From assembly GCA_019421015.1 (NCBI GenBank), contig JAHZGC010000007.1:88950-152949 (forward strand): DNA of 64,000 nucleotides. The letters run 5' to 3'. This document shows positions 8,280 to 17,392 of the stretch, one piece after another; the first letter of the stretch is position 1; the number at the start of each line of letters is the position of its first letter. The stretch comes from Coriobacteriaceae bacterium. Its GTDB lineage: Bacteria; Actinomycetota; Coriobacteriia; Coriobacteriales; UMGS124. The position numbers were made by a program, and so were the translations under genes. Below the pieces are notes generated by a model. It worked only from the letters and a program-made list of their open reading frames with translations. It had not been told where the DNA came from and did not search any database.

Positions 8280-8780
8280 GGTGCCCCTCTCAGGCCTCGA
8301 CTTCCGCCACGCCCCCTGGCCGGCCCCCGAGGCCGGGTGCGGGGCAAAGAACTTGAACATGTTAGGGTACCAAGTCTCGGCCACACCGAGCCCGAAGCTG
8401 ACCGCTCACCATACAAAGAGCGCTGGTAAGGACAGGGGGAACGGTTGGGAGGACGGCGGGGGCCAGGGCGGGGGACAGCAGGAAGGACGCCGGAGGGGCG
8501 CGGCGAAGAGGACGGGGGGGCGGAGGGGCAATTAATATCAGTTAGTAAAACTCGGCCTTATGCACGACGATGGTTTCACATCGTATATCTATACCGAAAT
8601 AATCCACACCAATCGTGGGGTTTTCTCGACCATCTACACAACTCATCAATCATTCTTGCAAAAGCATCATGCAAAAGTGGGAGTTTTCAAGTTTTAATTT
8701 CCTGTATTGATGCCCCACTCCCTCCACCTCGCCCCCTCCCACCTCATCTCCCTGTCCCACCAGCCCCCGCTCCCCTCGTC
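8280..8780. other. Divergent gene-free region: G-rich, AT-rich, then C-rich blocks
   Basis: No gene is seen. About 8437-8532 is rich in runs of four or more G on the plus strand, 8535-8705 is clearly AT-rich for this genome, and 8706-8778 is C-rich (runs of C broken by T and A). The two flanking blocks are therefore purine-rich on opposite strands and bracket the AT-rich island. The promoter of the plus-strand operon lies at the right end of the C-rich block. Confidence 0.6.
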
Positions 8781-8781
8781 A

Positions 8782-8790
8782 TGCTATAAT
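8782..8790 (+). promoter_or_regulatory. Extended -10 promoter of the surface-polymer operon
   Basis: TGCTATAAT at 8782-8790 is a perfect -10 with the extended TGn. No good -35 is visible in the C-rich sequence upstream, as is usual for extended -10 promoters. It would start transcription near 8797, about 45 bases before the ATG at 8841, which has the ribosome binding site AAAGGAGAAA. Confidence 0.6.
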
Positions 8791-8840
8791 TCGCCGACTC
8801 GCTGCCCGCACACATCGACGTCGTAAAAAAGGAGAAAGCC

Positions 8841-9722
8841 ATGCGTGCCGCCGCGACCTCACCCGTTTGCAGCCGCCGGTCGTTCTTACGGCTATCCGCC
8901 TGCGTCGGCGGCGGCCTCCTGCTCCCCTCCCGGGCCGAGGCCTCCGAGGTCGAGCCCCCGCCGTCCTCCCATAACGGCCTCTTCATATGGAACAGGAGCG
9001 CCTTGCATTCAGAGAAGCGCGGGCTCACCCTCGACACCATGCGTGAGCTGGGCCTCACCCGCGCCTACCTCTACGTGCCGAGCGACACCAGCTCCAGCCG
9101 CGTCGAGCGGTTCGTGACCAGCGCCGCCCGCCGCGACGTCGACGTCTTTCTCTTGGCGGGCGACCCCTCCTGGGGGCTCGACCCCAACGGCGAGGCCATG
9201 GTCGGGCAGATTCGCCGGGCCGCCGGCTTCGAAGGCGTCCGCGGCGTCCTCATGGATGTGGAGCCCCACGGCACCGACGCCTGGGACGACGACCCGTCCG
9301 GTTCTCTCGCCACCTACGTCGAGGCCATGGTTCACGCCAAAGAGGCCGCTTCGGAGGAGGGGCTGGAGCTCGTCGCCTGCATCCCCTTCTACTACGAGTC
9401 GTCCGACGCAACGGGGGCGCTCGAGACCCTGGTGGCCCACGGGTGCGACGCGCTTGCCGTCATGAACTACAGCAAGCACGACGAGGCAGGCCAGATCGCC
9501 AACGAGGTTCGCCTGTGCATGGCCTACGGCAAGCCCGTCACCGCCATCTACGAGCTGCAGCCGGCCGGCACCCACGGCCTGCAAGAGCACAACACCTATC
9601 ACGAAGACGGCCTTGAGGCCGTACGGCTCAGCTGGGAGGCACTGCGCGCCACCTATCCCGACGCGGAGCTCTCCTACGCCCTGCATGACGCGACCGCAGT
9701 TTTGGAGCACCTCGGCCTATGA
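8841..9722 (+). CDS. Tat-exported TIM-barrel-like protein, possible glycosidase
   Basis: A 293-residue protein with a twin-arginine signal (SRRSFLRLSACVGGGLLL, residues 11-28). The mature part repeats strand-helix units as in a TIM barrel, with acidic residues at strand ends (VRGVLMDVEPHGTDAWDD, LVACIPFYYES, DALAVMNYSKHDE, VTAIYELQPAGTH). The DVEPHG and YELQ positions are candidate catalytic acids. I cannot assign a glycoside hydrolase family. It is the first gene of the operon and its TGA overlaps the ATG of the VTC gene (ATGA), so translation is coupled. It may trim or modify a surface polymer. Confidence 0.75.
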   Translation: MRAAATSPVCSRRSFLRLSACVGGGLLLPSRAEASEVEPPPSSHNGLFIWNRSALHSEKRGLTLDTMRELGLTRAYLYVPSDTSSSRVERFVTSAARRDVDVFLLAGDPSWGLDPNGEAMVGQIRRAAGFEGVRGVLMDVEPHGTDAWDDDPSGSLATYVEAMVHAKEAASEEGLELVACIPFYYESSDATGALETLVAHGCDALAVMNYSKHDEAGQIANEVRLCMAYGKPVTAIYELQPAGTHGLQEHNTYHEDGLEAVRLSWEALRATYPDAELSYALHDATAVLEHLGL

Positions 9723-10417
9723 CGCTCGAAGTCCTTCGCTACGAGAAGAAATACCTCATCGACCAGCCCCAGTTCTATCGGCTTGGAAGCCGCCTCGCCT
9801 CCGTCATGCACGCCGACCCCAACAACCGCGGCGACGGGTACGTCATCCGCTCCCTGTACTTCGACTCCATCGACGACCGCGACTACTTCGAGAAGCTCGA
9901 GGGCATCGAGGTCCGCCGCAAGATTCGCCTGCGAACCTACGGGCCCGGCAGCACCACCGCCAAGCTCGAGATGAAGCAAAAGGAGGGCGCCCTCCAGAAA
10001 AAGCGCTCCGTCACGCTGCCCCGGGAACAGGCCGAGCGTTTGGTCCGCGGCGACTACGGGGTGCTCCTCACCCGCAGCGAGCCCCTTGCGCATGAGTGCT
10101 ACGCCATGATGGCCACGCACTGCTACCTGCCGCGCTCGATCGTGGAGTATCGCCGCAAGGCCTTCATTGCCAGCGAAAACAAGACGCGCGTGACCCTAGA
10201 CCACCACATCGTTGCCACGGAGGCGAACTTCGACCTCTTCTCGGCCACCTTGCCGCTCTACCCGGTGCTCGACCCTCTGCTGGCGGTTTTGGAGGTCAAG
10301 TACAATGGATTTCTTATTTCGTACATAAAAGACCTCCTTTCTGACGCTGGAACGGACGAGCTGTCTGTGGGAAAATACAGCCTTTCTCGATCCGTCGGCC
10401 TGCACTACACGTTTTAG
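9719..10417 (+). CDS. VTC domain protein (polyphosphate polymerase family)
   Basis: A 232-residue single-domain protein matching the VTC fold: EVLRYEKKYLID at the N-terminus, YVIRSLYFDS, RRKIRLRTYG, AKLEMKQKEG and SIVEYRRKAF supply the basic residues and glutamates that line the tunnel of this family, and LDPLLAVLEVKYNGFLISYIKDLL closes it. In yeast the VTC4 domain makes polyphosphate from ATP. Bacterial VTC domains are repeatedly found next to CotH and DUF4956 genes, as here. Whether this one makes polyphosphate or another polymer is not known. It follows the first gene with a 4-base overlap. Confidence 0.85.
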   Translation: MTLEVLRYEKKYLIDQPQFYRLGSRLASVMHADPNNRGDGYVIRSLYFDSIDDRDYFEKLEGIEVRRKIRLRTYGPGSTTAKLEMKQKEGALQKKRSVTLPREQAERLVRGDYGVLLTRSEPLAHECYAMMATHCYLPRSIVEYRRKAFIASENKTRVTLDHHIVATEANFDLFSATLPLYPVLDPLLAVLEVKYNGFLISYIKDLLSDAGTDELSVGKYSLSRSVGLHYTF

Positions 10418-10456
10418 AACGCACCCAGCACCCCTATCGTTCCCACGGAGTTGCCC

Positions 10457-11137
10457 ATGCGAGATCAACTTGCCCAGCTCCTTACGGGCAGCGGGAGCGC
10501 CCTTGCCCTCGAAGACATCGCCTTGCACGTTCTCGCCGCCGCAGTCCTCAGCCTGGCCATCTACCTTTCGTACTGGTACACCCACGCCGGTACCGCCTAC
10601 AGCAAGAAATTCAACGTTTCGCTGGTGACCCTGACCGTCCTGACCGCCACGGTCATGACGGTCATCGGCAACAACATCGCCCTGTCCCTGGGCATGGTGG
10701 GCGCGCTCTCTATCGTGCGCTTCCGCACGGCCATCAAGGATTCCCGCGACACCACCTATATCTTCTGGGCCATCATCGTGGGCATCGCCTGCGGTGCCGG
10801 AGACTACCTCGTAGGCGCCGTCGGCAGCGCGGTCGTCTTCGTCGTGCTCCTGTTGTTTGGCCGTGTGCGCAACGAGAACCGCGTGCTCCTTATCATTCGT
10901 GCCGCCAAGCCGCGCAGCGGCGATATCGAACGCTTGGTGTTTGAGCACTTCAACAAGCGCGCGCTGCTTAAAGTGCGCAACACCACCGCCGAATCCGCCG
11001 AGTTCATCTACGAGATGCCCCGCTCCGTGTGGCGGCTCAACTACAAGCGTGACCGCGACATCGCCGACGCCCTCTATGCCCTCGAAGGAGTGGAGTACGT
11101 GAACACCGTAACCCAAAGCGACGAGATTACCGGTTAG
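10457..11137 (+). CDS. DUF4956 membrane protein
   Basis: A 226-residue protein with about four membrane segments in residues 20-140, including ALSLGMVGALSIVRFRTAIKD followed by RDTTYIFWAI, the hallmark of DUF4956. A cytoplasmic C-terminal domain (about 145-226) follows. The ATG at 10457 is preceded by ACGGAG at optimal distance; a TTG 6 bases upstream is less likely. The family accompanies VTC and CotH proteins and may be the membrane partner of the VTC enzyme. The biochemical role is unknown. Confidence 0.8.
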   Translation: MRDQLAQLLTGSGSALALEDIALHVLAAAVLSLAIYLSYWYTHAGTAYSKKFNVSLVTLTVLTATVMTVIGNNIALSLGMVGALSIVRFRTAIKDSRDTTYIFWAIIVGIACGAGDYLVGAVGSAVVFVVLLLFGRVRNENRVLLIIRAAKPRSGDIERLVFEHFNKRALLKVRNTTAESAEFIYEMPRSVWRLNYKRDRDIADALYALEGVEYVNTVTQSDEITG

Positions 11138-11142
11138 CGGCC

Positions 11143-12708
11143 ATGCGACGTGGGCCGTGGGTCATGGTCGCCGCAGCGATATGCGTTGTCGTTGCGGCCC
11201 TGGTGTTCCATCGACTGGACGGCGGAACCGACTACAACCGATACCACCAGCACCTGGAGCAGCCCTCCGAGGCCGAGTTGGGACCGTGCGCCGTCCACAG
11301 CGGCGCCGACGCCGGCAGCGGCGCCGACGCCGGCAGCGGCGGCGACCTGTGCACGCATCTGCCCATCATAACGATAGACACGGACGGCCAAAAAATCCCC
11401 GGTTACCCCATAGCCAATGAAAACGGCCTCACCGTTGGCTATGAGACCGGGGCCGAGGGCGAAGAGGAGATACTGGTGGAGGTTGCGGCCGTAGCCCGGG
11501 AGGGCGTGTGGCACCACCCGGGCGACGCGCCCTCCGAGCAGGGCACCGCCCTCATGCGCATCCGCGGCAACAGCTCGCGGTGGTTCTCAAAGAGCAGCTA
11601 CAAGCTCACCTTCGTAGAAGACGACGACCCAACCAGCAGCGTCAAGCTGGGCATGTTGGGCATGAACCCCGGAAGCGAATGGGCCCTCTACGGCCCCTTT
11701 CTCGACAAGACCCTCCTGCGCAACTACATGTGGATGAACCTCTCGGCCGAGATCATGGGCACCTACACCCCCGACGTCCGCTTCTGCGAGCTCATAGTGG
11801 ACGGCGAGTACCGGGGCGTCTATGTGCTCATGGAGACGATCGACGTCGATAGGCTGCGCCTCAACCTGACGCCCTACAGCGCTGGCGATCCGGCGGCGAG
11901 CTACCTGGTGCGCATCGAGCCCTACGTCGACGGCGAGAAGGAGCTCGAGACCTTCGACGGATACACGTTTCGGCTCGAGACCGGCAAGCACGTGGAGCTC
12001 GTCTATCCCGGGCTTCTCAACCAAACCGAGGAGGTGCGCGACTACGTCGAAAGCGACCTGAACGTCATCGAGAAAACCCTGAACTCGCTGGAGATGTACA
12101 ACGGGCAGGGCCTCTGGCAATCCCAAATCGACGTCGAGTCGTTCGTGAACTACTACCTCGTCATGGAGCTCCTGGCAAACAACGACACATTTTCGGCCTC
12201 GACCTATCTCTACCGCGACGTGCGGGGCAAGCTGCACATCGGCCCGGTATGGGACTTCAACAACGCTCTGGATAATTTCATCGTCCCCATGCCGCGCAGA
12301 GGATTCCTGCTTTCCCAGCGTGGCTGGTTCGCCCAGCTCATGGCCGACGAGGACTTTGTGGAGCGCGTCATCGCGCGCTGGCGCGAGCTGCGGTCGGGCA
12401 TCTTGTCCGACGGTGCCCTCGATGCGTACATCGACGGCACCGTGGCATGGCTCGGCAGCGCCGTCGACCGCAACTTCGAGGTGTGGGGGTGGAGCTTCGA
12501 CCCCGACCAGCTCTCTACTCGTGAGCGGCGCCGGCCCGAGAAAGGCTCCGACCTCACCATCTACGACCTCAACCCAAAGACCTACGGCGAGGCCGTGCGC
12601 ACCATGCGCAGCTACCTCATCGACCGCGCCCAGTGGATAGACGAGCACATCGAGTCGCTGCGCCAGTACTGCCACCCCTCCAAGCTCGCGCCCAAGATAT
12701 CCGAGTAG
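11143..12708 (+). CDS. CotH kinase family protein, membrane-anchored
   Basis: A 521-residue protein with a signal anchor (residues 6-23) and a Ser/Gly/Asp-Ala spacer in which ADAGSG is repeated (about 54-67; a tandem repeat in the DNA). The CotH domain covers about 75-500: MRIRGNSSRWFSKSSYKLTF, LRNYMWMNLSAEI, GEYRGVYVLMETIDVDRLRL, NNDTFSASTYLYRD and GPVWDFNNALDN. CotH proteins are atypical protein kinases; CotH of Bacillus phosphorylates spore coat proteins. Here it would act outside the membrane. It starts 5 bp after DUF4956. Its substrate may be a protein or a surface polymer; not shown. Confidence 0.85.
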   Translation: MRRGPWVMVAAAICVVVAALVFHRLDGGTDYNRYHQHLEQPSEAELGPCAVHSGADAGSGADAGSGGDLCTHLPIITIDTDGQKIPGYPIANENGLTVGYETGAEGEEEILVEVAAVAREGVWHHPGDAPSEQGTALMRIRGNSSRWFSKSSYKLTFVEDDDPTSSVKLGMLGMNPGSEWALYGPFLDKTLLRNYMWMNLSAEIMGTYTPDVRFCELIVDGEYRGVYVLMETIDVDRLRLNLTPYSAGDPAASYLVRIEPYVDGEKELETFDGYTFRLETGKHVELVYPGLLNQTEEVRDYVESDLNVIEKTLNSLEMYNGQGLWQSQIDVESFVNYYLVMELLANNDTFSASTYLYRDVRGKLHIGPVWDFNNALDNFIVPMPRRGFLLSQRGWFAQLMADEDFVERVIARWRELRSGILSDGALDAYIDGTVAWLGSAVDRNFEVWGWSFDPDQLSTRERRRPEKGSDLTIYDLNPKTYGEAVRTMRSYLIDRAQWIDEHIESLRQYCHPSKLAPKISE

Positions 12709-12720
12709 GAGGAGAAGGGC

Positions 12721-14874
12721 ATGAAACGGTTCCTCATCGCGGCGGTGCTCCTTATCGCCCTCGCCGTAGGCGGCTATTACGCCTGGTTCACGCTCGGCTG
12801 GCACCTCCCCTCCCCCGACCGCGACGACCCGGCGGTGCCGTTTGCCGCACAGGGCACGACCTACCTGGTGCAAGACCCTGAAACCGGGACCTACAGCGAG
12901 CTGGTCCTGCGCGGGGTCGACCTCCTCTCGTCCATGCCGGGCGCGTACGCCACGGCGTACGCCCCCACCGCAGACGACTATCTGCGCTGGCTGGAACAGA
13001 TCGGTGCGATGGGCGCCAACGCAGTGCGCGCGGTCACGATCATGGACGACGACTTCTACAACGCCTTGTACACCTACAACACCACCCACGCCGAGCCCCT
13101 CTATCTCATCCAGGGGCTCAGCGTGGCCGACTCCGCGGGCAACGGGGCGGGCGACGCCTACGACGAGAACTTCCTCGGCGCGCTTGTCGACGACGCCAAA
13201 GCCGCCGTCGACGTTGTCCACGGACGGCGCGACCTGCCGCCCACGGGGCTCAAGGGCAGCGGTTCGTACCGCAAGGACGTCTCGACTTGGGTGGCGGGCT
13301 ACCTGGTAGGGACCGAATGGTTCCCCGACACGATCGCCTACACCGACCACAACGCCGCCCGCTCCGGCGCCTTTTTGGGCGATTACTTTGCCACCGGCGC
13401 CGACACCACCCCCTTCGAGGCGGCGCTCGCCCAGGTCATGGACGCCATCGCCTCCTACGAGACCGACAAGTACGCGACCCAGCGCCCCGTGGGCATGTTG
13501 GTCGCCCCCGACTGCGACCTCCTCGTTTACGAAGACGTCTACGCACGGCAGCTCCAAAAGTACGCTTTCGTCGACCCCGAGCACGTGGTTCCCACCAACA
13601 AGATGCAGGCCGGCCGTTTTGCCGCCTACCGGCTCTTCGACTTTTGCGACAACTTCTCGGCCTACCTCTCGCAAGACCAGGCCCAGGCGCTCGCGCCCTT
13701 GCTGGCCGACCTCGACACCACCCAGGTCTTCGGCGGATACCTGCAGTTCTTATCTCGCTACCACACGATGCCGCTCGTCGCCGCGGGCTACCACGCATCC
13801 TCGGCCCGCAGCCCCATCAGGCTCGGCGTCGAGCCGCTTACCGAGCAGGAGCAGGGAGAGGCGCTTGCCCAGATCGCCCAGACGCTCGAGGCCGACGGGT
13901 GGTCCGGCGGTTTTATATCGACCTGGCAGGACACCTGGGAACGCCGCAGCTGGAACACGGCCTTCGCCACCGACCCCACGAACTCCTATCTGTGGCATGA
14001 CCTGCAGACCGATGGGCAGAACTACGGCCTCATGGCTTTTGCCCCCGGGGAGGAGGCGGTCTGTGTGCTTGACGGCGACCCCTCCGAATGGGACGACGGC
14101 GACGAGGTGAGCGTCCGCGACGGCATGACCCTCTCCGCCCGCTACGACGCCGAGTGCCTGTATCTCCTCGTAACGGGCGTGGACGCCGACGAGAAGGCCT
14201 ACATACCCATCGACGTGAGCGAGGAGGTCGGCAGCACCGCAAGCACCGACCCCACCCTGTCCTTTGACCGCGGCGCGGATTTCTTGCTGTGCCTCGACGG
14301 GCCCTCCAACACGCGCCTATTGGTCCAGGAGCGCTACGACGCGCTGCGCGAGAACTTTCTCTATGAAACAGAAGGGGAGGATCCCTTCATAGAGTTCCCC
14401 TCCCCCGACAGCGCCGTGTTCGTTCCCGTGCGCTCGGCGTTAAGCAACCCGCTGCTGGTGGACGTCCTCAATCCCGACACCATGCTTCTCAAGCGCCTGG
14501 GGACCTGGGAGGCCGGGCTGCTGACAGCCGGCAGCGGGGACCCCTCGTCAGAGGAGTACGACTCGCTCGCCGACATCTGCTTCGGCGATGGTTGCGTCGA
14601 GATCCGCATTCCCTGGCTCCTGCTCAACGTGGGCAACCCCGCCTCCATGGAGGTGCACCGCGACTACTACGAGCACTACGGCGTGGAGCTCTGCCCCATA
14701 GAGACGCTGTGGCTGGGAATAGCCCGCGAGGGCGACGGCCGCACGATTCGCCTCAAGCCGTTCGCCGTTGAGGGCTGGGGATCCAACCCCTCCTATCGAG
14801 AGCGCCTCAAGGCCAGTTACACCGTGATGCAGCAGCTGTGGGGAGGAGGCGAGGGCAACGGAGAACGTGATTAG
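12721..14874 (+). CDS. Large secreted glycosidase-like protein with C-terminal beta domain
   Basis: A 717-residue protein with an N-terminal signal or anchor (residues 3-23). The middle (about 45-430) looks like a TIM barrel of a glycoside hydrolase or transferase: LRGVDLLSSMPGAYA, WLEQIGAMGANAVRAV, AGYLVGTEWFPDTI and GGFISTWQDTWERRSWNT, whose acidic residues could be catalytic. The C-terminal part (about 440-700) begins AVCVLDGDPSEWDDGDE and LSARYDAECLYLLVTG, as in CBM9/DOMON-like carbohydrate or heme binding domains. AGGAG precedes the start. It lies between the CotH and HEAT genes and overlaps the next start. Substrate unknown. Confidence 0.75.
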   Translation: MKRFLIAAVLLIALAVGGYYAWFTLGWHLPSPDRDDPAVPFAAQGTTYLVQDPETGTYSELVLRGVDLLSSMPGAYATAYAPTADDYLRWLEQIGAMGANAVRAVTIMDDDFYNALYTYNTTHAEPLYLIQGLSVADSAGNGAGDAYDENFLGALVDDAKAAVDVVHGRRDLPPTGLKGSGSYRKDVSTWVAGYLVGTEWFPDTIAYTDHNAARSGAFLGDYFATGADTTPFEAALAQVMDAIASYETDKYATQRPVGMLVAPDCDLLVYEDVYARQLQKYAFVDPEHVVPTNKMQAGRFAAYRLFDFCDNFSAYLSQDQAQALAPLLADLDTTQVFGGYLQFLSRYHTMPLVAAGYHASSARSPIRLGVEPLTEQEQGEALAQIAQTLEADGWSGGFISTWQDTWERRSWNTAFATDPTNSYLWHDLQTDGQNYGLMAFAPGEEAVCVLDGDPSEWDDGDEVSVRDGMTLSARYDAECLYLLVTGVDADEKAYIPIDVSEEVGSTASTDPTLSFDRGADFLLCLDGPSNTRLLVQERYDALRENFLYETEGEDPFIEFPSPDSAVFVPVRSALSNPLLVDVLNPDTMLLKRLGTWEAGLLTAGSGDPSSEEYDSLADICFGDGCVEIRIPWLLLNVGNPASMEVHRDYYEHYGVELCPIETLWLGIAREGDGRTIRLKPFAVEGWGSNPSYRERLKASYTVMQQLWGGGEGNGERD

Positions 14875-15937
14875 TGGCGTCGTCTATCTGTACCTCGCCA
14901 TATGCGTGTCCCTTTTGATCTTTAACGCGGCCTATATCGCCGGCATCCAACACAGGGGGCGCGGCCGGGCCAGGCGTGCGCAGCGGTGGCGTCGGCGCTT
15001 TGAGAACGTCGGCACCCACAAAGGGCTTAAAAAACGGACCGTCTACCGCCTGCGGCACATCGAGCAGCTCATGGCCTTCGAAAACGCCTTGGAGCACCTG
15101 GATGCCGCCGCACAGGAGGAGGTCGCACGCGCCGTCTTTATCGAGAACCGCCAGGCGGTGCGCGAGGTCGCCTTGGCCTACGGCAAGCGCGAGCCCATGG
15201 AGCGCGCCTTCTTTGCCTACGTCGTCGCCACCTCCCACCCCCCGGTTGGAGAAGCCCGCGACCCGCTTATCGAGATCCTCCTCGGCTATCTGGACGGCTC
15301 CACCGTCTACTGCCGCGAGAACGTGCTGAGGGCCCTCTACCGGCTTGGCAACCTCCAGGCAATCGAGCACGCCTTCGACCAGCTCAACGAGCAAGGCTGG
15401 TACCACCAGCCCCACCTGCTCTCCGACGGTCTCCTTGCCTGTACGGGCAACCGCGAAGAGCTGGCCAAGCGGCTCTGGAACAAGCGCCATTCCTGGGAGG
15501 AGTGCCTGGTGGTGGCCACGGTGCAATTCGCAACGGGCTTGTCGGAATCGTCCCTTGCGCCCTCGTTCGCCCACTCCCTTTCCCATGAGACGCTGCCCCT
15601 CGAGGTTCGCTTCGCCCTCGTGCGCTACCTGCGCCGCCATCCCCTGCCCGAGGCCCGCGACGAGCTCGTGCGCCTGCTCGGAGAGTCCGGCCCCGAGGAG
15701 CAGGAGCTTGCCATCGCCGCCGCCTCGGCGCTGGCGGCCTACCCTGCCCCCGCGACCAAGACCGCCCTGCTCGACGCACTCCGCAGCCGTTCCTGGCATG
15801 TGCGCCGCAACGCCGCCGACGCGCTGCGGCTGCTGGGCGTTACCGACGACGACGTGCGCTCGGTGCAAAAGACGGGCGACCGCTATGCCATCGAGATGCT
15901 CTCCTACGCGCTTTCCCTCAAAGGAGGCCGCCCATGA
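14867..15937 (+). CDS. HEAT-repeat membrane protein
   Basis: A 356-residue protein with one N-terminal membrane segment (residues 3-25), then a very basic stretch (RGRGRARRAQRWRRRF), then a chain of paired helices typical of HEAT repeats, clearest near the end (PEEQELAIAAASALAAY and SWHVRRNAADALRLLG). The GTG start at 14867 overlaps the stop of the preceding gene by 8 bases, and the stop overlaps the GT2 start by 4. HEAT repeats usually bind other proteins, so it may hold the synthase complex together on the cytoplasmic side. This role is inferred from place only. Confidence 0.8.
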   Translation: MISGVVYLYLAICVSLLIFNAAYIAGIQHRGRGRARRAQRWRRRFENVGTHKGLKKRTVYRLRHIEQLMAFENALEHLDAAAQEEVARAVFIENRQAVREVALAYGKREPMERAFFAYVVATSHPPVGEARDPLIEILLGYLDGSTVYCRENVLRALYRLGNLQAIEHAFDQLNEQGWYHQPHLLSDGLLACTGNREELAKRLWNKRHSWEECLVVATVQFATGLSESSLAPSFAHSLSHETLPLEVRFALVRYLRRHPLPEARDELVRLLGESGPEEQELAIAAASALAAYPAPATKTALLDALRSRSWHVRRNAADALRLLGVTDDDVRSVQKTGDRYAIEMLSYALSLKGGRP

Positions 15938-17340
15938 ACAGCCCCCTCGCGATGCTGGTGGCAGTCACCGGCGTCTTGTTCCTGCTCTATCTGCTCGTCT
16001 ACGCCACCTATCTTTTTCTCTCGGTGGCGCTTGGGGCGTGGAGGCTGTACCACCAGGACAAGATGCTCGCGATTCACAACGAGCTCAAGCACGAGTTCTA
16101 CGTGCCCGTCTCGATTCTTGTGCCGGCCCACAACGAGGAGGTCACCATCGTGGAGTCGGTGGAATCGCTGCTTGGGCTCGACTACCGCCTCTACGAGGTC
16201 ATCGTGGTAGACGACGGCTCGACCGACGCAACGGCCGCCCGGCTCGTGGAACGCTTCTCCATGCAGCCGGTGCACCGCCCCGTGCGCCTCTCGCTCCCCT
16301 GCCAACCCATCGAGGAGATCTTCGAAGCACGAGGCACGCCCGTGCCCCTCATGCTCGTGCGCAAACGCAACGGCGGCAAGGGAGACGCCCTGAACACCGG
16401 TATCAACGTGGCCCAGTACCCCTACTTCCTCTGCATCGACGCCGATTCGATGCTCCAGCGCGACTCCCTCGAGCATATCGTGCAGCCCGTCATGGAGGAC
16501 GACGACGTGGTGGCCGTAGGCGGCCAGGTATGCGTCTCCCAGGGAGTGCGCCTGGAAGAGGGGCGCGTCGTCTCTTACCACCTACCGCGCCGTCTGCTCG
16601 TGAGCATGCAGGCGTTGGAATACGAGCGGTCGTTCTTGGCCTCGCGCATCCTGCTCGACGGCTTCAACGGAAACCTCATCGTCTCGGGTGCCTTTGGGCT
16701 CTACAAGAAGGACGTCGTGGTGGCCGCCGGAGGGTACGACACCGACACGCTGGGAGAGGACATGGAGCTCGTGATGAAGCTCCACGCCTTCTGCCGCAAC
16801 AACCTCGTCCGCTACGCCATCCGCTATGAACCGCGCGCCGTCTGCTGGAGCCAGGCGCCGTCGACCTGGCGCGACCTGGCAAAGCAGCGCCGACGCTGGC
16901 ATATGGGCCTCTTCGAGTGCATGACGCGCTACCGGTTCATGTTCGGCACGTCGCGCTACGGCCTCTCGGGCTCGCTCTCCTACCTCTACTACCTGCTCTA
17001 CGAGCTCTACTCGCCCCTCATCGAGCTGGCCGGCATCGCGGTTACGGTGCTCGCCGCCTTCTTGGGGCTTTTGAACCTGCGGTTCATGGTGTTCTTCTTC
17101 TTGCTCTACGCCGTCTACGGCGCGGTCCTCACCCTGACCGCCTTTTTGCAGCGCATCTACATGCAGAGGCTCAAGACCAGCCCCCGCGACATCGCCCGCG
17201 CCTGCCTGCTGTGCGCCGTCGAGTTCGCGTTCTTCCGCCTCGGCCTTGACTACGTGCGCACCACCGCGCTCATCGGCTATCGCAAGAACAGGCGCGAGTG
17301 GGGCACCATCGCACGCGCACGGCACACAGAGGGCTCCTGA
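15934..17340 (+). CDS. Membrane glycosyltransferase family 2, processive type
   Basis: A 468-residue protein with one membrane segment at the N-terminus (about 10-32) and several near the C-terminus (about 350-400 and beyond). The GT2 core is complete: VPAHNEE, VVDDGSTD (91-98), IDADS (168-172), GEDME (274-278) and QRRRW (318-322). The QxxRW motif marks processive synthases such as those for hyaluronan, poly-N-acetylglucosamine and cellulose. It closes the operon, and a hairpin at 17353-17377 follows. The polymer cannot be predicted; with VTC, CotH and glycosidase-like partners it probably builds a surface polysaccharide or a phosphorylated polymer. Confidence 0.85.
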   Translation: MNSPLAMLVAVTGVLFLLYLLVYATYLFLSVALGAWRLYHQDKMLAIHNELKHEFYVPVSILVPAHNEEVTIVESVESLLGLDYRLYEVIVVDDGSTDATAARLVERFSMQPVHRPVRLSLPCQPIEEIFEARGTPVPLMLVRKRNGGKGDALNTGINVAQYPYFLCIDADSMLQRDSLEHIVQPVMEDDDVVAVGGQVCVSQGVRLEEGRVVSYHLPRRLLVSMQALEYERSFLASRILLDGFNGNLIVSGAFGLYKKDVVVAAGGYDTDTLGEDMELVMKLHAFCRNNLVRYAIRYEPRAVCWSQAPSTWRDLAKQRRRWHMGLFECMTRYRFMFGTSRYGLSGSLSYLYYLLYELYSPLIELAGIAVTVLAAFLGLLNLRFMVFFFLLYAVYGAVLTLTAFLQRIYMQRLKTSPRDIARACLLCAVEFAFFRLGLDYVRTTALIGYRKNRREWGTIARARHTEGS

Positions 17341-17352
17341 TGCCGCCGGGAA

Positions 17353-17377
17353 CGGTCGGCACGGGCAAAGCCGACCG
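17353..17377. terminator. Hairpin between convergent operons
   Basis: CGGTCGGC and GCCGACCG form an 8-bp stem around a 9-base loop, midway in the 52 bases between the stops of the GT2 gene and the hybrid kinase gene. There is no T run, so it is a possible two-way terminator rather than a certain one. Confidence 0.5.
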
Positions 17378-17392
17378 CCGCCCCCGGCTGCC

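Noticed and set aside
8280..8384. N-terminal extension of the DegV protein
   Set aside because: GTG 8384 has no ribosome binding site, while GTG 8279 has GAGAGGGG and fits the family start.
3099..8429. Very long open frame (over 1700 codons) on the plus strand
   Set aside because: It runs antisense to four clear genes (rlmKL, membrane protein, dehydrogenase, degV) and has the His/Gly/Ala/Val-rich composition of an antisense frame in GC-rich DNA.
11587..13674. Open frame of about 700 codons on the minus strand
   Set aside because: It is antisense to the CotH gene and its neighbour, both of which have clear motifs and ribosome binding sites.
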